Assembly: GCA_014055465.1 (NCBI GenBank)
Contig: WIAF01000011.1
Location: 90,295-154,294 of the forward strand
DNA from: Nitrospira sp. CR1.1
GTDB taxonomy: Bacteria > Nitrospirota > Nitrospiria > Nitrospirales > Nitrospiraceae
Length of the DNA: 64,000 bases
Direction of reading: 5' to 3'
The position numbers were made by a program, and so were the translations under genes. Under the pieces are notes generated by a model, which searched no databases, was not told the origin of the DNA, and was given only the letters and a program-made list of their open reading frames with translations. Below are positions 33,230 to 42,668 of the stretch, one piece after another (the first letter of the stretch is position 1; every line of letters starts with the position of its first letter).

Positions 33230-34624
33230 CTATTTATCCTCGCTCTCATCGCCGAAATCCAACCCAAACCGCTCCGCCATCCGGTACAGGGTCCGCCGAT
33301 CGATTCCGAGGATCTTCGCCGCCTTCACCTTATTGCCTCTCGTCTCTTTCAACACACGCGACAGATGCCGTTTCTCCACCTCATCCAAGGTCAGCAAAGC
33401 ATCAGGATCTCCCTCGGACAGTTCTCCCGCAGGCTTGTCTGGCGAACCAGGCTCCGTCCTGATCGATTCGGGAAGATCTTCGGGCAACAGCAGCGGACCA
33501 TGACTCAGGGAGACCGCTCGCTCGACGGCATTTTCCAACTCGCGCACATTACCCGGCCAGTGATAGCGCTTCAACAATGTCATTGTTTCGGGCGAAAACC
33601 CTCTCACATGCGAGGATTGCTTGGCATATTTCTGTAAAAAATGATGGGCGAGCATCGGAATGTCTTCCTGTCGATCGGCTAACGACGGAAGTGCGATCCT
33701 CACCACGTTCAACCGATAGTACAAGTCATCGCGAAATTTCCCCTCTTTGACACGGGCGGCCAGATCCCGATTCGTGGCGGCGATTATGCGCACATCGACT
33801 TTCACGGAGGACGTACTGCCGACCCGCCGCACTTCCTGCTCCTGCATCACGCGCAACAACTTGACCTGGAGCGCCTGGCCGAGATCCCCGATCTCGTCCA
33901 AAAACAACGTGCCGCCATTGGCTGCCTCAAAGAGCCCGGCCTTCGCGCCGACGGCTCCGGTGAACGCCCCCTTTTCATAGCCGAACATTTCCGATTCGAG
34001 CAGATGATCGGGAAGGGCGCCGCAGTTGACGGGAATGAACGGTTTCTCGCGGCGCGGACTATTTAAATGGACCGCGCGCGCGATCAGCTCTTTGCCGGTT
34101 CCACTTTCCCCTTCGATGAGGACCGTGCTTCGCCCGTCGGATACCCGGGCTACCAGCTTGTACACTTCCAGCATGGCGGGACTGCTGCCGACCAAATGCG
34201 ACCAGGGTTCACGCACGCGGGCATCTTCACGAAAGCGGGCATTTTCCCGAACCAGACGGCAATGCTCCAAGCTGCGCTGGACGACGAGCCGAATCTCGTC
34301 CCGCTTGAACGGTTTCGCCAGATAGTCATAGGCGCCCTGCTTGATGGCTTCAATCGCGCCCTCCAGGGATCCGAACGCCGTCAGCAAGACAATCGACGTA
34401 TCCGGGCTGAATCGCTTAAACTCTTTCAACACTAAAAATCCGTCGCCTTGCTCCATACGGATATCGGTGAGGACCACGTCCGGGGGGGCCTGCTTCCCGC
34501 GCTCCACCGCAGCCTGGCCGCTGGCAAAGGCTTCGACCTCATACCCTTCCTTCGCGAGCGCTTCAGCCAGCAAGGTCCGGGCAGCCTCATCATCGTCGAC
34601 CACAAACAGTTTTGCCTGACTCAT
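33230..34624 (-). CDS. NtrC-family sigma-54-dependent response regulator
   Basis: 464 residues: a receiver domain (phosphoacceptor D54, VVLTDIRM; K in YLAKPF), a sigma-54 AAA+ domain and a Fis-type helix-turn-helix. Within the AAA+ part Walker A is GESGTGKE, the sigma-54 contact loop is GAFTGA, Walker B is GGTLFLDEIGDL, and FRDDLYYRLNVV is conserved. The C-terminal DNA-binding helices read GNKVKAAKILGIDRRTLYR. It activates sigma-54 promoters after phosphorylation. The cognate kinase gene lies 13 bases upstream on the same strand, forming a two-gene operon. Confidence 0.95.
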   Translation of the reverse strand: MSQAKLFVVDDDEAARTLLAEALAKEGYEVEAFASGQAAVERGKQAPPDVVLTDIRMEQGDGFLVLKEFKRFSPDTSIVLLTAFGSLEGAIEAIKQGAYDYLAKPFKRDEIRLVVQRSLEHCRLVRENARFREDARVREPWSHLVGSSPAMLEVYKLVARVSDGRSTVLIEGESGTGKELIARAVHLNSPRREKPFIPVNCGALPDHLLESEMFGYEKGAFTGAVGAKAGLFEAANGGTLFLDEIGDLGQALQVKLLRVMQEQEVRRVGSTSSVKVDVRIIAATNRDLAARVKEGKFRDDLYYRLNVVRIALPSLADRQEDIPMLAHHFLQKYAKQSSHVRGFSPETMTLLKRYHWPGNVRELENAVERAVSLSHGPLLLPEDLPESIRTEPGSPDKPAGELSEGDPDALLTLDEVEKRHLSRVLKETRGNKVKAAKILGIDRRTLYRMAERFGLDFGDESEDK

Positions 34625-34637
34625 TCGCGTTATGCTC

Positions 34638-35789
34638 CTACGATGCCGCGGGATTCGCCGGCAATCCGGGAAGCACCACGGTCGCCGTTGTCCCTCTTCC
34701 CACTTCGCTCTCCAGCGTCAGCTGGCCGCCGTGCGCCAGAACGGCCTCCCGGCTGAGAAACAATCCTAACCCCGTGCCCTTCCCGATCGCCTTGGTCGTA
34801 AAAAACGGCTGGAAGGCCCGCTCCACATCCTGCCGCGGCATCCCGCAGCCTGAATCAGACACGACGAGCGTGACCGTCGTGTCAAGGTCAGTCCGGCCGG
34901 TGCAGGATCCGCGTTCCCGCTCTTCCGCCGATGCCGGGCGCGATGCGACCGACACCCTCACCTGCCCTCCCGCTCCGGTCGCTGCCAATGCGTTGCTGAG
35001 GAGATTCACCAAGACCTGGTGAATTTTTTCGGCATCCGCCCAGACCAACAACGACGGCGACACCTCGGCCTGAAGCGCCACGCCTTTCGCATGGTACCCT
35101 GGCTCCATCAATGCAACTACCGGCTCAATAAGGCGCTCGGCAGGATACCAGGTCGGCTCGGGCTTGCGTTGCCTCGTGGATGAAAGCAGATCTTGAATGA
35201 TCCGCACCACACGATTCAACTGCTCATCGATGATCCCGATCCGTTTTTGCATTTCGGAGGTAAGCCCCGGTTCTTCCGCCAACGCTTCCACATGCCACGC
35301 GATGGAGTGCAGCGGTGTCCCCACTTCATGCGCCACCGATGCCACCAGTTGCCCCACCGCCGCCAGCCGCTCCGATCGCGCGAGTCTATCCTTGAGCTCA
35401 ACCAACTGAGTGTTGGCCAGCAGGAGATGTTCCGTTTGAGTGGCCAATGCCGCCCGCGCCGCTTCCTCCCTGGCCTTCCGCTCCTCCCACGTGACCCCGA
35501 TATAGGCGACCCCCGCCAGGACGCATGCCACCATAATGCGATTGAACACGACCGTCGTGAACCGTTCTCTTTTTTTTGCCGGCTGAAAAAGGCCGATGAA
35601 TGTCACCAGCATACACAGGGCCAGGGTTAAGACCATGAGCCGCCGGTTCCGGACGGTGGCCACCAGTAGAATCGGCAGGACAAATCCGAATGCGCCGACC
35701 ACATTGAGCGGAAACATCCATTCCATCACCGTGACGATGAGGAACAGAAGTGCGGCCGTACCCAGCACAAGCTGATTGCGGCTCTTCAT
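34638..35789 (-). CDS. Membrane sensor histidine kinase of the NtrC-type pair
   Basis: 383 residues from the ATG at 35789; an earlier start at 35876 adds a sequence with no features. About four membrane helices occupy residues 7-110 with almost no periplasmic loops. A coiled coil, then the HisKA dimerisation helix (VASVAHEVGTPLHSIAWHVE) and the HATPase domain follow. ATPase motifs are VLVNLLSNALAA (N box), SDSGCGMP (G1) and GKGTGLGLFLSREAV (G2). The signal is unknown; lack of an extracytoplasmic domain suggests membrane or intramembrane sensing. Its partner regulator follows directly downstream. Confidence 0.93.
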   Translation of the reverse strand: MKSRNQLVLGTAALLFLIVTVMEWMFPLNVVGAFGFVLPILLVATVRNRRLMVLTLALCMLVTFIGLFQPAKKRERFTTVVFNRIMVACVLAGVAYIGVTWEERKAREEAARAALATQTEHLLLANTQLVELKDRLARSERLAAVGQLVASVAHEVGTPLHSIAWHVEALAEEPGLTSEMQKRIGIIDEQLNRVVRIIQDLLSSTRQRKPEPTWYPAERLIEPVVALMEPGYHAKGVALQAEVSPSLLVWADAEKIHQVLVNLLSNALAATGAGGQVRVSVASRPASAEERERGSCTGRTDLDTTVTLVVSDSGCGMPRQDVERAFQPFFTTKAIGKGTGLGLFLSREAVLAHGGQLTLESEVGRGTTATVVLPGLPANPAAS

Positions 35790-35957
35790 GATGATCCGGA
35801 GCCTCGCTGAACAACGGACCTCACCGACGGGAGGGCAATCATTCGGGAGATCCGGAATCCGAGCATCCCGAGGCATCGCAAACGCCGCACAGGTGGGACA
35901 GCCGGTCGAAACCGTTGACGAGAGGAGCGCAAGGCCGGAGCGGTGTCCCGCATCAGA

Positions 35958-38219
35958 CTAAGGATGTGCGGCAGCAGGGCGGAGCGTACGAATGGCGGCG
36001 GCGAGAGATTGTACACGCTCATCCTGTTGGAGATCCTCCAGCGACAGCGACAGTTTTCGGGACCAGTTTGGATAGGCGTCTACAGTACCAGGCAAATTCA
36101 TTTGTGTCACTTCGCCGATCACATCGTCGAGATTGGCCAAGACCACCCAGGCCGGCGAGCCAGCGAGATACAGATGAATCGCCCGACACAAGTCCGGCGT
36201 CATAGCCGGCACCGATTCCTGCTGAGCGCCCACACCGGGAGGCAATAACCCCGCCCCCTGAAGCGCGGCGAGAAAGTGATGTTTATCCCTCGCCCGTTCC
36301 TCGAAGGCTTGCTGCACCGCCTGCTCATTGCCATACATGCCGAGCCTTGCGCGCAGCCGGATATCCTCCCCGATCCAGTAGCCGGTCAATGTAGGAAGGT
36401 CATGTGTGGTGACGACCGCAAGCGATTGATCGGGATACGCCGACGGGGGCTTGCAGGAGCCGTCCCAGTTCCGTTCGAAATACAATACGCGGTAGGAAAG
36501 GATCTTGTACCGGCCGAGCTGTTCGCGAACATAATCCGGCACCGTGCCCAGATCTTCTCCAATGACCAGGGTCTGCGCCCGGGTGCTCTCCAGCGCAAGA
36601 ATCCGCAACAAATCCTCAGCCGGATATTGCACGTATGCACCGGCCGCGGCGGTCATCCCACGCGGCACCCAGAACAGGCGAAACAACGTCATCACATGAT
36701 CGATCCGAATGGCCCCGCCCTGCCGGAACGTTTTCCGCAGCAACTCGATGAACGATCGGTACGCTGTCGCCTTCAAGCGCAGCGGATTGAACGGCGCAAA
36801 CCCCCAGTTTTGACCCTGAGGAGCGAATGCATCCGGCGGCGCTCCGCAATCCGTGCCCAATGCCAGGACATCTTGCAACATCCAGGCTTCCGCCCCGTTG
36901 CGATCGCTGCCCAGCGCCAGGTCCGGATACAAGCCGACGGTCATATGCACCTGAGACGCGCGGGTATTGGCGGCCCGGAGTTGATCAGCCGCCACCCATT
37001 GCACATACTGAAAAAACCTCACCCGTTTGCGATGGCGCCGCGCAAATTCCCGCAGTGCAGGTGAGCCCGGATTCCGATACTGGGCCGGCCATTCGGGCCA
37101 GAGCTTTGGAGCCTGTTCAATCAAACGCCGGTCTTCTTCCAGCACCTGAAACAAAGCAAACCGTTCCAGCGACTCCCCTTCATCCCGGATGAAACGCTCC
37201 AACAACCATCCTCGGGCACTGGTGGGCTGCAGCGAAGGCTCCGTCCCTGAATAGTTCTCCGTCAGGAATTGTCGATAGGCCAGATCCAGCATCGTGCGCT
37301 TCGCCTTGACCACGGACTCGGAATCCACCAGGTCCGCCGCGCGCGCCTCCTCGACGCTTTTCTGAAATTCAGGACTGTGTCTCAGCCGCTGCGCCTCCGG
37401 CGAGGCATGATATTCAGGCAGGCGATCAAGATCGACATAGAGCTCGTTCAAGAACAGGCGGCTCGTCGGAGAATACGGACTGAGGTGGTGCGGACGCGAA
37501 TTCTTGAGCGCGTGGAGTGGATTCAGCCCGATGATACCCGCGCCCAATGCCTTGCCGGCCCATTCAACCAGGCGGGCCAAATCGGTAAAGTCGCCGACGC
37601 CCCAATTGGTCCGGGATCGCAACGCATAGAGTTGCACTGCCAATCCCCACACCCGTTGCCCCTGCGCCATCCCCGGCGGCACATAACAATGCGCCGGAGC
37701 CACCACGATACGGAGAACCCCTTTCGTGGGCACTATTCCGACAGTCCCCACCACCGACAGGTCGTAATAGCCCAGATCCAAATTCGGCACCAGCGGTAAT
37801 TCGAAGCGGACCATACGCCGCCCCGCCACCACCTGAACCTCATGCGGAACAAGGCGCGGACCGGCATCCTCGCGATGCACTACCGTCCCCTTTTCATCGG
37901 TCAGATGCCATGCCAGGGCCAGGTGCTCCTCGTCCTTCTCCTCCAACGGGAGACGAAATACCCAGTTTGTTGGGCCATACCCCTGCTCGAGAATCAAAAT
38001 CGGATCACAGGATTGGCTCCACGGCGCCTCGTCCCACGCAATCAGGGCTTGGGCTAACGACTCACGCGACGCCGTATCAAATCCCATGGCGGAGAGTATG
38101 GCGCGACGCGTGTCATCGCTGGTCACATGAAGGGTACCGGCAATGTCGTAATACTCGGGGGAAATGCCGGCCCGTGAGGCGAGGAGGCGAAGCAGGTCTT
38201 GCTCAGTGCCGTCGTACAT
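35958..38219 (-). CDS. malQ: 4-alpha-glucanotransferase (amylomaltase)
   Basis: A 753-residue GH77 enzyme that transfers maltosyl units between alpha-1,4-glucans. Family motifs are AVQLYALRSRTNWGVGDF (start of the barrel), GGAIRIDHVMTLFRLFWVP with the nucleophile aspartate in RIDH, VIGEDLGTVPDYVRE with the acid/base glutamate, and TTHDLPTLTGYW. The long N-terminal extension (about residues 1-185) is that of E. coli-type MalQ. With glgP it supplies short glucans for phosphorolysis. The gene is followed downstream on the same strand by no coupled gene and diverges from the DUF72 gene at 38385. Confidence 0.95.
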   Translation of the reverse strand: MYDGTEQDLLRLLASRAGISPEYYDIAGTLHVTSDDTRRAILSAMGFDTASRESLAQALIAWDEAPWSQSCDPILILEQGYGPTNWVFRLPLEEKDEEHLALAWHLTDEKGTVVHREDAGPRLVPHEVQVVAGRRMVRFELPLVPNLDLGYYDLSVVGTVGIVPTKGVLRIVVAPAHCYVPPGMAQGQRVWGLAVQLYALRSRTNWGVGDFTDLARLVEWAGKALGAGIIGLNPLHALKNSRPHHLSPYSPTSRLFLNELYVDLDRLPEYHASPEAQRLRHSPEFQKSVEEARAADLVDSESVVKAKRTMLDLAYRQFLTENYSGTEPSLQPTSARGWLLERFIRDEGESLERFALFQVLEEDRRLIEQAPKLWPEWPAQYRNPGSPALREFARRHRKRVRFFQYVQWVAADQLRAANTRASQVHMTVGLYPDLALGSDRNGAEAWMLQDVLALGTDCGAPPDAFAPQGQNWGFAPFNPLRLKATAYRSFIELLRKTFRQGGAIRIDHVMTLFRLFWVPRGMTAAAGAYVQYPAEDLLRILALESTRAQTLVIGEDLGTVPDYVREQLGRYKILSYRVLYFERNWDGSCKPPSAYPDQSLAVVTTHDLPTLTGYWIGEDIRLRARLGMYGNEQAVQQAFEERARDKHHFLAALQGAGLLPPGVGAQQESVPAMTPDLCRAIHLYLAGSPAWVVLANLDDVIGEVTQMNLPGTVDAYPNWSRKLSLSLEDLQQDERVQSLAAAIRTLRPAAAHP

Positions 38220-38384
38220 AAGTGTCGTGCCCGAGTGTGAGTGAAGACCTCCATCAAGTCAAGGCGTCCTACGTTTTTCCATGCGGTTGCGATACAATCC
38301 CCGCATCAACAACATTTTGCTGGACTGGCATCGTGGCCGTACCATGTCACTGACGCTCACTGCAGCACACCTTCCCTCCCGGCG

Positions 38385-39335
38385 ATGCGGTCGATGAGCA
38401 ACCGGTCGCTGGTTCGTTTCGGCACCAGTTCCTGGGCCTACGAGGGTTGGCGCAATCAGATCTATCACCGGCCCTACCCGGCCAGTCGTTTCTCCAAAGA
38501 TAGCCTTGCCGAATATGCGGCGTATCAGACAGGCGGCGTGCCGCTGTTTCGCACGGTCGGCATCGACCATTCCTTTTACAGGCCGGCCAGCACGGCTCAA
38601 CTTGCGCATTATGCGAGGCAGGTTCCGGCTGATTTTCACTTTTGCTCGAAGGTATGGGAAGAGCTGACGGTTCCCGCCTATGCCCATCTCCCCCGGTATG
38701 GCGCCAAGGCGGGACAACCCAACCCCCGGTTTCTCGACCGCGCCCTCTTCCGCGAATTGGTCCTGCAGCCGTTTCGTGAGGCCCTCCCCGGGCAAATTGG
38801 TCCCTTCATCTTTGAATTTCAGCGAACGGGAATGGAACCTAGCATCTTCCTCAACGCCCTGGACCGTTTTCTTGCCGACCTGCCCACCGGGTTTCCCTAT
38901 GCCGTGGAGATCCGGAACCCTGCGGTATTGAGCCCGCGCTACCGGGAGATTCTTCTCGCGCACCAGGTCGCTCACACGTATAACCACTGGACCGGAATGC
39001 CGCCGCTTCTCGCTCGGCATCGTCTCCTCAACGAGCGCTTCACCGCTCCCTTTGTCGTGATGCCTCTCCTGACTCCGCTCGGCCTCCCTTACGGTGAAGC
39101 CGTGGAGCGATATGCTCCCTACAATCGCATCGTCACCGCTCAGCCGCAGATGCGCCGGGAGGCCGCCTCGCTGATTCAGGCAGCATCCTCCCACGGCATC
39201 ACGCCCTATGTGCTTGTCAACAATCGCTTGGAAGGCAACGCCCCGCTGACCATTCAAGCCATCGTGGAATCATTGACAGCGCTTCCCGACTCAGCCGCGT
39301 TGCCGCCGCCGTCCACGCGTGGTAGCATAATCTGA
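38385..39335 (+). CDS. DUF72 family protein
   Basis: 316 residues when started at 38385; an ATG at 38394 is equally possible, while the earlier ATG at 38241 would overlap the malQ promoter region. The DUF72 TIM-barrel pattern is clear: VRFGTSSWAYEGWRNQIY, FRTVGIDHSFYRPAS, FHFCSKVWEELTVPAYA and FPYAVEIRNPAVL. The family has no agreed function. The HTYNHWTGMPPL motif near the C-terminus is conserved in family members. It is separated from malQ by divergent transcription. Confidence 0.85.
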   Translation: MRSMSNRSLVRFGTSSWAYEGWRNQIYHRPYPASRFSKDSLAEYAAYQTGGVPLFRTVGIDHSFYRPASTAQLAHYARQVPADFHFCSKVWEELTVPAYAHLPRYGAKAGQPNPRFLDRALFRELVLQPFREALPGQIGPFIFEFQRTGMEPSIFLNALDRFLADLPTGFPYAVEIRNPAVLSPRYREILLAHQVAHTYNHWTGMPPLLARHRLLNERFTAPFVVMPLLTPLGLPYGEAVERYAPYNRIVTAQPQMRREAASLIQAASSHGITPYVLVNNRLEGNAPLTIQAIVESLTALPDSAALPPPSTRGSII

Positions 39336-39392
39336 CATGCGCGCCACGTCAGGCGCACACACCTGAACTGCAGGAAAGAGGAGGTATCTCGT

Positions 39393-40124
39393 ATGACCCC
39401 GCTGCTGCCAATATCCCGAAGCGGCGTCCTCTTCGCGGTTGCCGTGCAGTGCCTCGCCGTCTCCATTCCGGCCCAGGCCGCATTTGACCATTCCCGCGTC
39501 GATATCACCGGAGATTATCGATACGCCTATCACCAGCCGGAAACAGTGTCAGAGGCCAAGCAGCACGCCTGCATGGAAGCGCTGCATCAGGCCGTCAGCA
39601 CCTCGGCGGCAGTGCGTGAGCACACCGCCTCGATTGTCGACTCGAAACTGTTCCACTCGCTGGTCCATACCCTTGCCACCCAACATGTCACTGATCAGCA
39701 GATTCTCCAGCAGAGTGAACAGGGGCGCACGGTGTACTGCAAGGTCAGGGCGGTCTTCCAGGCGGACGCCGTAGAGCGAGTTCTCATGGCTCAGACCTCG
39801 AGCGGATCCGAGCAGGCGCTGGATCAGAATCGGGCGCTGAAGATTCTCGCCGCGCATGAGGAAGCGGACGGGACGCTTGTGATCACTTATCAGGCGCTCA
39901 AGCGTCTCGATTGGCTTGGCACCGCCTATCAAGGCGGGCTGCGTGAATCAGCCGATGTGATGGTGGATTTCTACGATGAGCAAGGCATTCTGGTTCGAAG
40001 CAGCCGGCACCCGGCCAGAAAGACGGCGACGGGGGATGACGTGATGAATCCCGGCGAGGTGGGCACGCTCAAAATCGCGAAGCCGCTAAATGCGAAAACC
40101 TTCCGCGTGTGGGTCGTGAAGTAA
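39393..40124 (+). CDS. Secreted protein of unknown function
   Basis: 243 residues with a strong GAGGAGG ribosome site. A signal peptide covers residues 1-30 (FAVAVQCLAVSIPAQAAF). The mature protein starts with RVDITGDYRYAYHQPET and a helix EAKQHACMEALHQAVSTSA; one more cysteine follows (GRTVYCKVRAVF), allowing a disulfide. The C-terminal half is beta-rich (VMVDFYDEQGILVRSSRH) and may form an Ig-like domain. It is followed by a clear terminator. No family recognised. Confidence 0.7.
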   Translation: MTPLLPISRSGVLFAVAVQCLAVSIPAQAAFDHSRVDITGDYRYAYHQPETVSEAKQHACMEALHQAVSTSAAVREHTASIVDSKLFHSLVHTLATQHVTDQQILQQSEQGRTVYCKVRAVFQADAVERVLMAQTSSGSEQALDQNRALKILAAHEEADGTLVITYQALKRLDWLGTAYQGGLRESADVMVDFYDEQGILVRSSRHPARKTATGDDVMNPGEVGTLKIAKPLNAKTFRVWVVK

Positions 40125-40139
40125 CCTCCCGCACGTTCA

Positions 40140-40178
40140 GGGAGCAAACCGGGACTCTCCGGTTTTGCTCCCCGTTTT
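40140..40178 (+). terminator. Rho-independent terminator
   Basis: A GC-rich stem beginning GGGAGCAAACCGG and closing CCGGTTTTGCTCCC (one bulge), followed by CGTTTTT, 16 bases after the stop of the secreted-protein gene. Confidence 0.8.
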
Positions 40179-40208
40179 TGACGGACCTACATCAGCAGCC
40201 GCCAATCG

Positions 40209-41036
40209 TTATCGATCCGCGCCGGACGACGGCATATTGATGCCGACTCGCTCCAATCCCATAATGACGGTCAGTGCCGACGGCGCATGTTGGACGATTT
40301 CCTTCTGCACTTCGATGCGGCGAAGATCGACAAACTCCGGTGCGGTCAACCCCAACGATTCCCGGTAGGCGCGGTCGGCGATACCGCGTTGTTTTTCGGC
40401 TTTTTCACGCGCCTCTTCGGCTTTTTGAAATTCGACCATCGTGATCTTTCGCTGTTCCTGAACGATGGTTTGCGTCGTTTGTTCGACCACGCCCTTCGGG
40501 GGAAGGATACTGCCGACGACCACACGATTGAGTCGAATCGGCATATTCTGTTTATCGATGAGTTTATTCTGAACCTCGCGCGCAATGGCATCCTGCAGTT
40601 TCGTCCTGGTTGTCGGATCGGTCGTCAACTGAAAGAGCGGGTATCGTTGTACTTCTTCCCGGACAAAGGTGCGAAACGCTTCCTTCACATTATTCTGATA
40701 CCAGGTGGTGCCGTATCGGCCGATGAGTTCCGGAGTCCGCCCTTCGACGACGTTGGCAATCAGGAATGCATCGAACGACACCGGGGCGTTTTCTGCGGAA
40801 ATGATGTCGAAATGCTCCGAATACTGTAAGGGCCGGACGTCCACCTCGATCACCTTGGTCGTGGGCGCCACCCACACCCGGCCGGTTTTGGTCGGCGCCG
40901 GATCAACCCCGCCGTGGCCGAAGAAAAACGGCTGTTCCACCATGACCCCCTCGTGGCCGGCCTCGATCGCCACACAGCCTGAGGTCACCAGCATCGCTCC
41001 CATGATCCCCAGCACGGACCAGGCTCCCTGTCTCAT
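40209..41036 (-). CDS. SPFH/Band-7 (prohibitin-like) lipoprotein
   Basis: 275 residues. The N-terminus has a lipoprotein-like signal (MLVTSGCVAIEAG). The SPFH domain covers about residues 20-220: strands KVIEVDVRPLQYSEHFDII, VSFDAFLIANVVEG and NNVKEAFRTFVREEVQRY. A coiled-coil segment rich in Glu/Arg/Lys (EFQKAEEAREKAEKQRG) follows. Such proteins form oligomeric rings in membrane microdomains. The lipidated N-terminus differs from the usual transmembrane anchor. It is transcribed opposite to the upstream secreted-protein gene. Confidence 0.87.
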   Translation of the reverse strand: MRQGAWSVLGIMGAMLVTSGCVAIEAGHEGVMVEQPFFFGHGGVDPAPTKTGRVWVAPTTKVIEVDVRPLQYSEHFDIISAENAPVSFDAFLIANVVEGRTPELIGRYGTTWYQNNVKEAFRTFVREEVQRYPLFQLTTDPTTRTKLQDAIAREVQNKLIDKQNMPIRLNRVVVGSILPPKGVVEQTTQTIVQEQRKITMVEFQKAEEAREKAEKQRGIADRAYRESLGLTAPEFVDLRRIEVQKEIVQHAPSALTVIMGLERVGINMPSSGADR

Positions 41037-41215
41037 AGGTTCCTCCTGTGAAAGGTCTGACTAACGAGCCGAATTCCCTTCCCGAGTATCTCTACGACCA
41101 TATTTTGCTATGCGAATACCTTACGAACCGCACGCGAAGGTTGTCAAACGAGGCATGGGACTGACGCAGTGACGGGGAAGAGAGAGGAAGCTCAAGCGAA
41201 CGGACAGAGGGCCGG

Positions 41216-41638
41216 CTAGTAAATTCCCGCCTCGCGTTGCAGCCATCGTACGTACCGAATAATCTGCTCCACATCGGCCGACGTCACCCCTTCGATTTTC
41301 GGCATATTCCCGAACTCCCAATGGTGGGCCCTGACGCCATTTTCCGCCGCGCGCTGGAACGCCATATCGGCATGATGGTTCGGTTCATAAATCTTGTGGA
41401 CCAGCGGAGGGCCCTGTTTGGTTCCGACCGCGCGGACACCATGACAGGCGGCGCAATTGGCGCTAAACTTCGCCTCGCCCGCTTGCACATCGGCTGGTGT
41501 GGCCCCTGCGGCCGGCTTGGCCCCATCTTGATTGGTGGCGTTCGATTCGCAGGCAGGGAAGGCCGCAACAAGGGCGACCAGTCCGATTCCCGCCATCCAC
41601 GCTTTCATCTGCAGAGGCTTGACTATATTTCGATTCAT
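41216..41638 (-). CDS. Monohaem cytochrome c, lipoprotein-anchored
   Basis: 140 residues. A hydrophobic N-terminus (about 12-28) ends in a lipobox-like FPAC (C30), so lipid anchoring is likely. Haem is bound by C62-A-A-C65-H66 and the sixth ligand is probably M112 (FGNMPKIEG). The fold matches class I cytochromes c, with the C-terminal helix ADVEQIIRYVRWLQRE. It probably shuttles electrons in the periplasm to a terminal oxidase or other partner. Its ATG overlaps the stop of a 56-residue membrane protein (41635-41805), so the two are translationally coupled. Confidence 0.9.
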   Translation of the reverse strand: MNRNIVKPLQMKAWMAGIGLVALVAAFPACESNATNQDGAKPAAGATPADVQAGEAKFSANCAACHGVRAVGTKQGPPLVHKIYEPNHHADMAFQRAAENGVRAHHWEFGNMPKIEGVTSADVEQIIRYVRWLQREAGIY

Positions 41639-41805
41639 CGCGGCAGCTCCGGCGGGGTCGTCGACTTGGACTGTGATTGATTCAGTTGCTCACGCAACAT
41701 CTGCGTCGTGCGATTCAAGGTCAACCGCCGGTAGAGCCGGGCCCCGATGGGCGCCATGATCACCAGCGCGATGATCAAATACATGAAAAATTCTTCAGGG
41801 GTCAT
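41635..41805 (-). CDS. 56-residue membrane protein coupled to cytochrome c
   Basis: The start ATG is preceded by AGGAGA at ten bases. It reads MTPEEFFMYLIIALVIMAPI, then GARLYRRLTL, one membrane helix followed by a basic, then Gln/Ser-rich tail ending PPELPR. Its stop codon overlaps the cytochrome c start as ATGA. The arrangement (tiny single-helix protein directly before a c-type cytochrome) recalls accessory subunits such as CcoQ-like peptides, but no homology is claimed. Confidence 0.65.
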   Translation of the reverse strand: MTPEEFFMYLIIALVIMAPIGARLYRRLTLNRTTQMLREQLNQSQSKSTTPPELPR

Positions 41806-41849
41806 GAACACATCTCTCCTGACGCGTGTGCAACCGCGCCAACCGTTCG

Positions 41850-42554
41850 TTAGAGTATCGCATAGGGGACCGGATCCACAACACCCGCCAGTCGAAAACC
41901 TTCACGCCGAATCCGGCAACTGTCGCACCGGCCGCAGGCAACACCCTCGGCACCGGGATCGTAACAACTGTGCGTCAGTTCGAATGGGACATTCAGCTCC
42001 TGCCCACGCCGCACGATGGCTGCCTTGGACAGCATCAGCAAAGGCGCGCGGACTTCCACTCCTTGCCCCTCCACTCCCGTCTTGGTTCCAAGCCTGGCCA
42101 CTGTCTCAAACGCACGAATAAAATCGGGCCGGCAATCCGGGTATCCCGAATAGTCCAGGACGTTTGCACCGAAGTAGATGGCCGAGGCACTCACCGTTTC
42201 CGCATACGCCAGGGCTAGCGAGAGGAAGATAGTATTGCGGGCCGGAACATAGGTGACTGGAATGTTCCCTGCGCGTTCATCTTGCGTGCGGTCTTTAGGC
42301 ACCTCCACATCCGCCGTGATGGCCGACCCGCCGATTGCCCGCAGATCAACCGTGACGACGACATGGCCGGCAGCCTCCAACCTCTCAGCGACGGCGCGGG
42401 CGCGCTCGACCTCCACGTGGTGACGCTGTCCGTAGGAGACCGTCATGCAGTGAATGCGATACCCGTCATGTTGGGCGATCGCTGCCGTCACGGTGGAATC
42501 CAATCCTCCGCTCAACAAAACTACTGCGTTCGGACGGGAAGAAATCATAGACAC
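41850..42554 (-). CDS. queC: 7-cyano-7-deazaguanine synthase
   Basis: A 234-residue ATP-dependent enzyme that makes preQ0 from 7-carboxy-7-deazaguanine and ammonia in queuosine synthesis. The PP-loop is VVLLSGGLDST (residues 11-21), followed by YGQRHHVE. The C-terminal zinc-binding cysteines are in HSCYDPGAEGVACGRCDSC. A TYVPARNTIFLSLALAYAE stretch is conserved. It starts at a GTG (42554) or at the ATG six bases inside; no strong ribosome site supports either. No other queuosine gene is adjacent and no preQ1 riboswitch was found upstream. Confidence 0.95.
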   Translation of the reverse strand: MSMISSRPNAVVLLSGGLDSTVTAAIAQHDGYRIHCMTVSYGQRHHVEVERARAVAERLEAAGHVVVTVDLRAIGGSAITADVEVPKDRTQDERAGNIPVTYVPARNTIFLSLALAYAETVSASAIYFGANVLDYSGYPDCRPDFIRAFETVARLGTKTGVEGQGVEVRAPLLMLSKAAIVRRGQELNVPFELTHSCYDPGAEGVACGRCDSCRIRREGFRLAGVVDPVPYAIL

Positions 42555-42668
42555 AGGAAAGAATGAAGCAGAGTCGCGATGCCGGTCCCGGGAAAACGAG
42601 CGGCCAGCTGCTCATTTTGATGCACTATGCACGCATGCGAAGGGAACGGAACGAGACCAACCTGTCGG

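Noticed and set aside
42555..42668. preQ1 riboswitch upstream of queC
   Set aside because: No sequence resembling the preQ1 aptamer core was found in the short leader.
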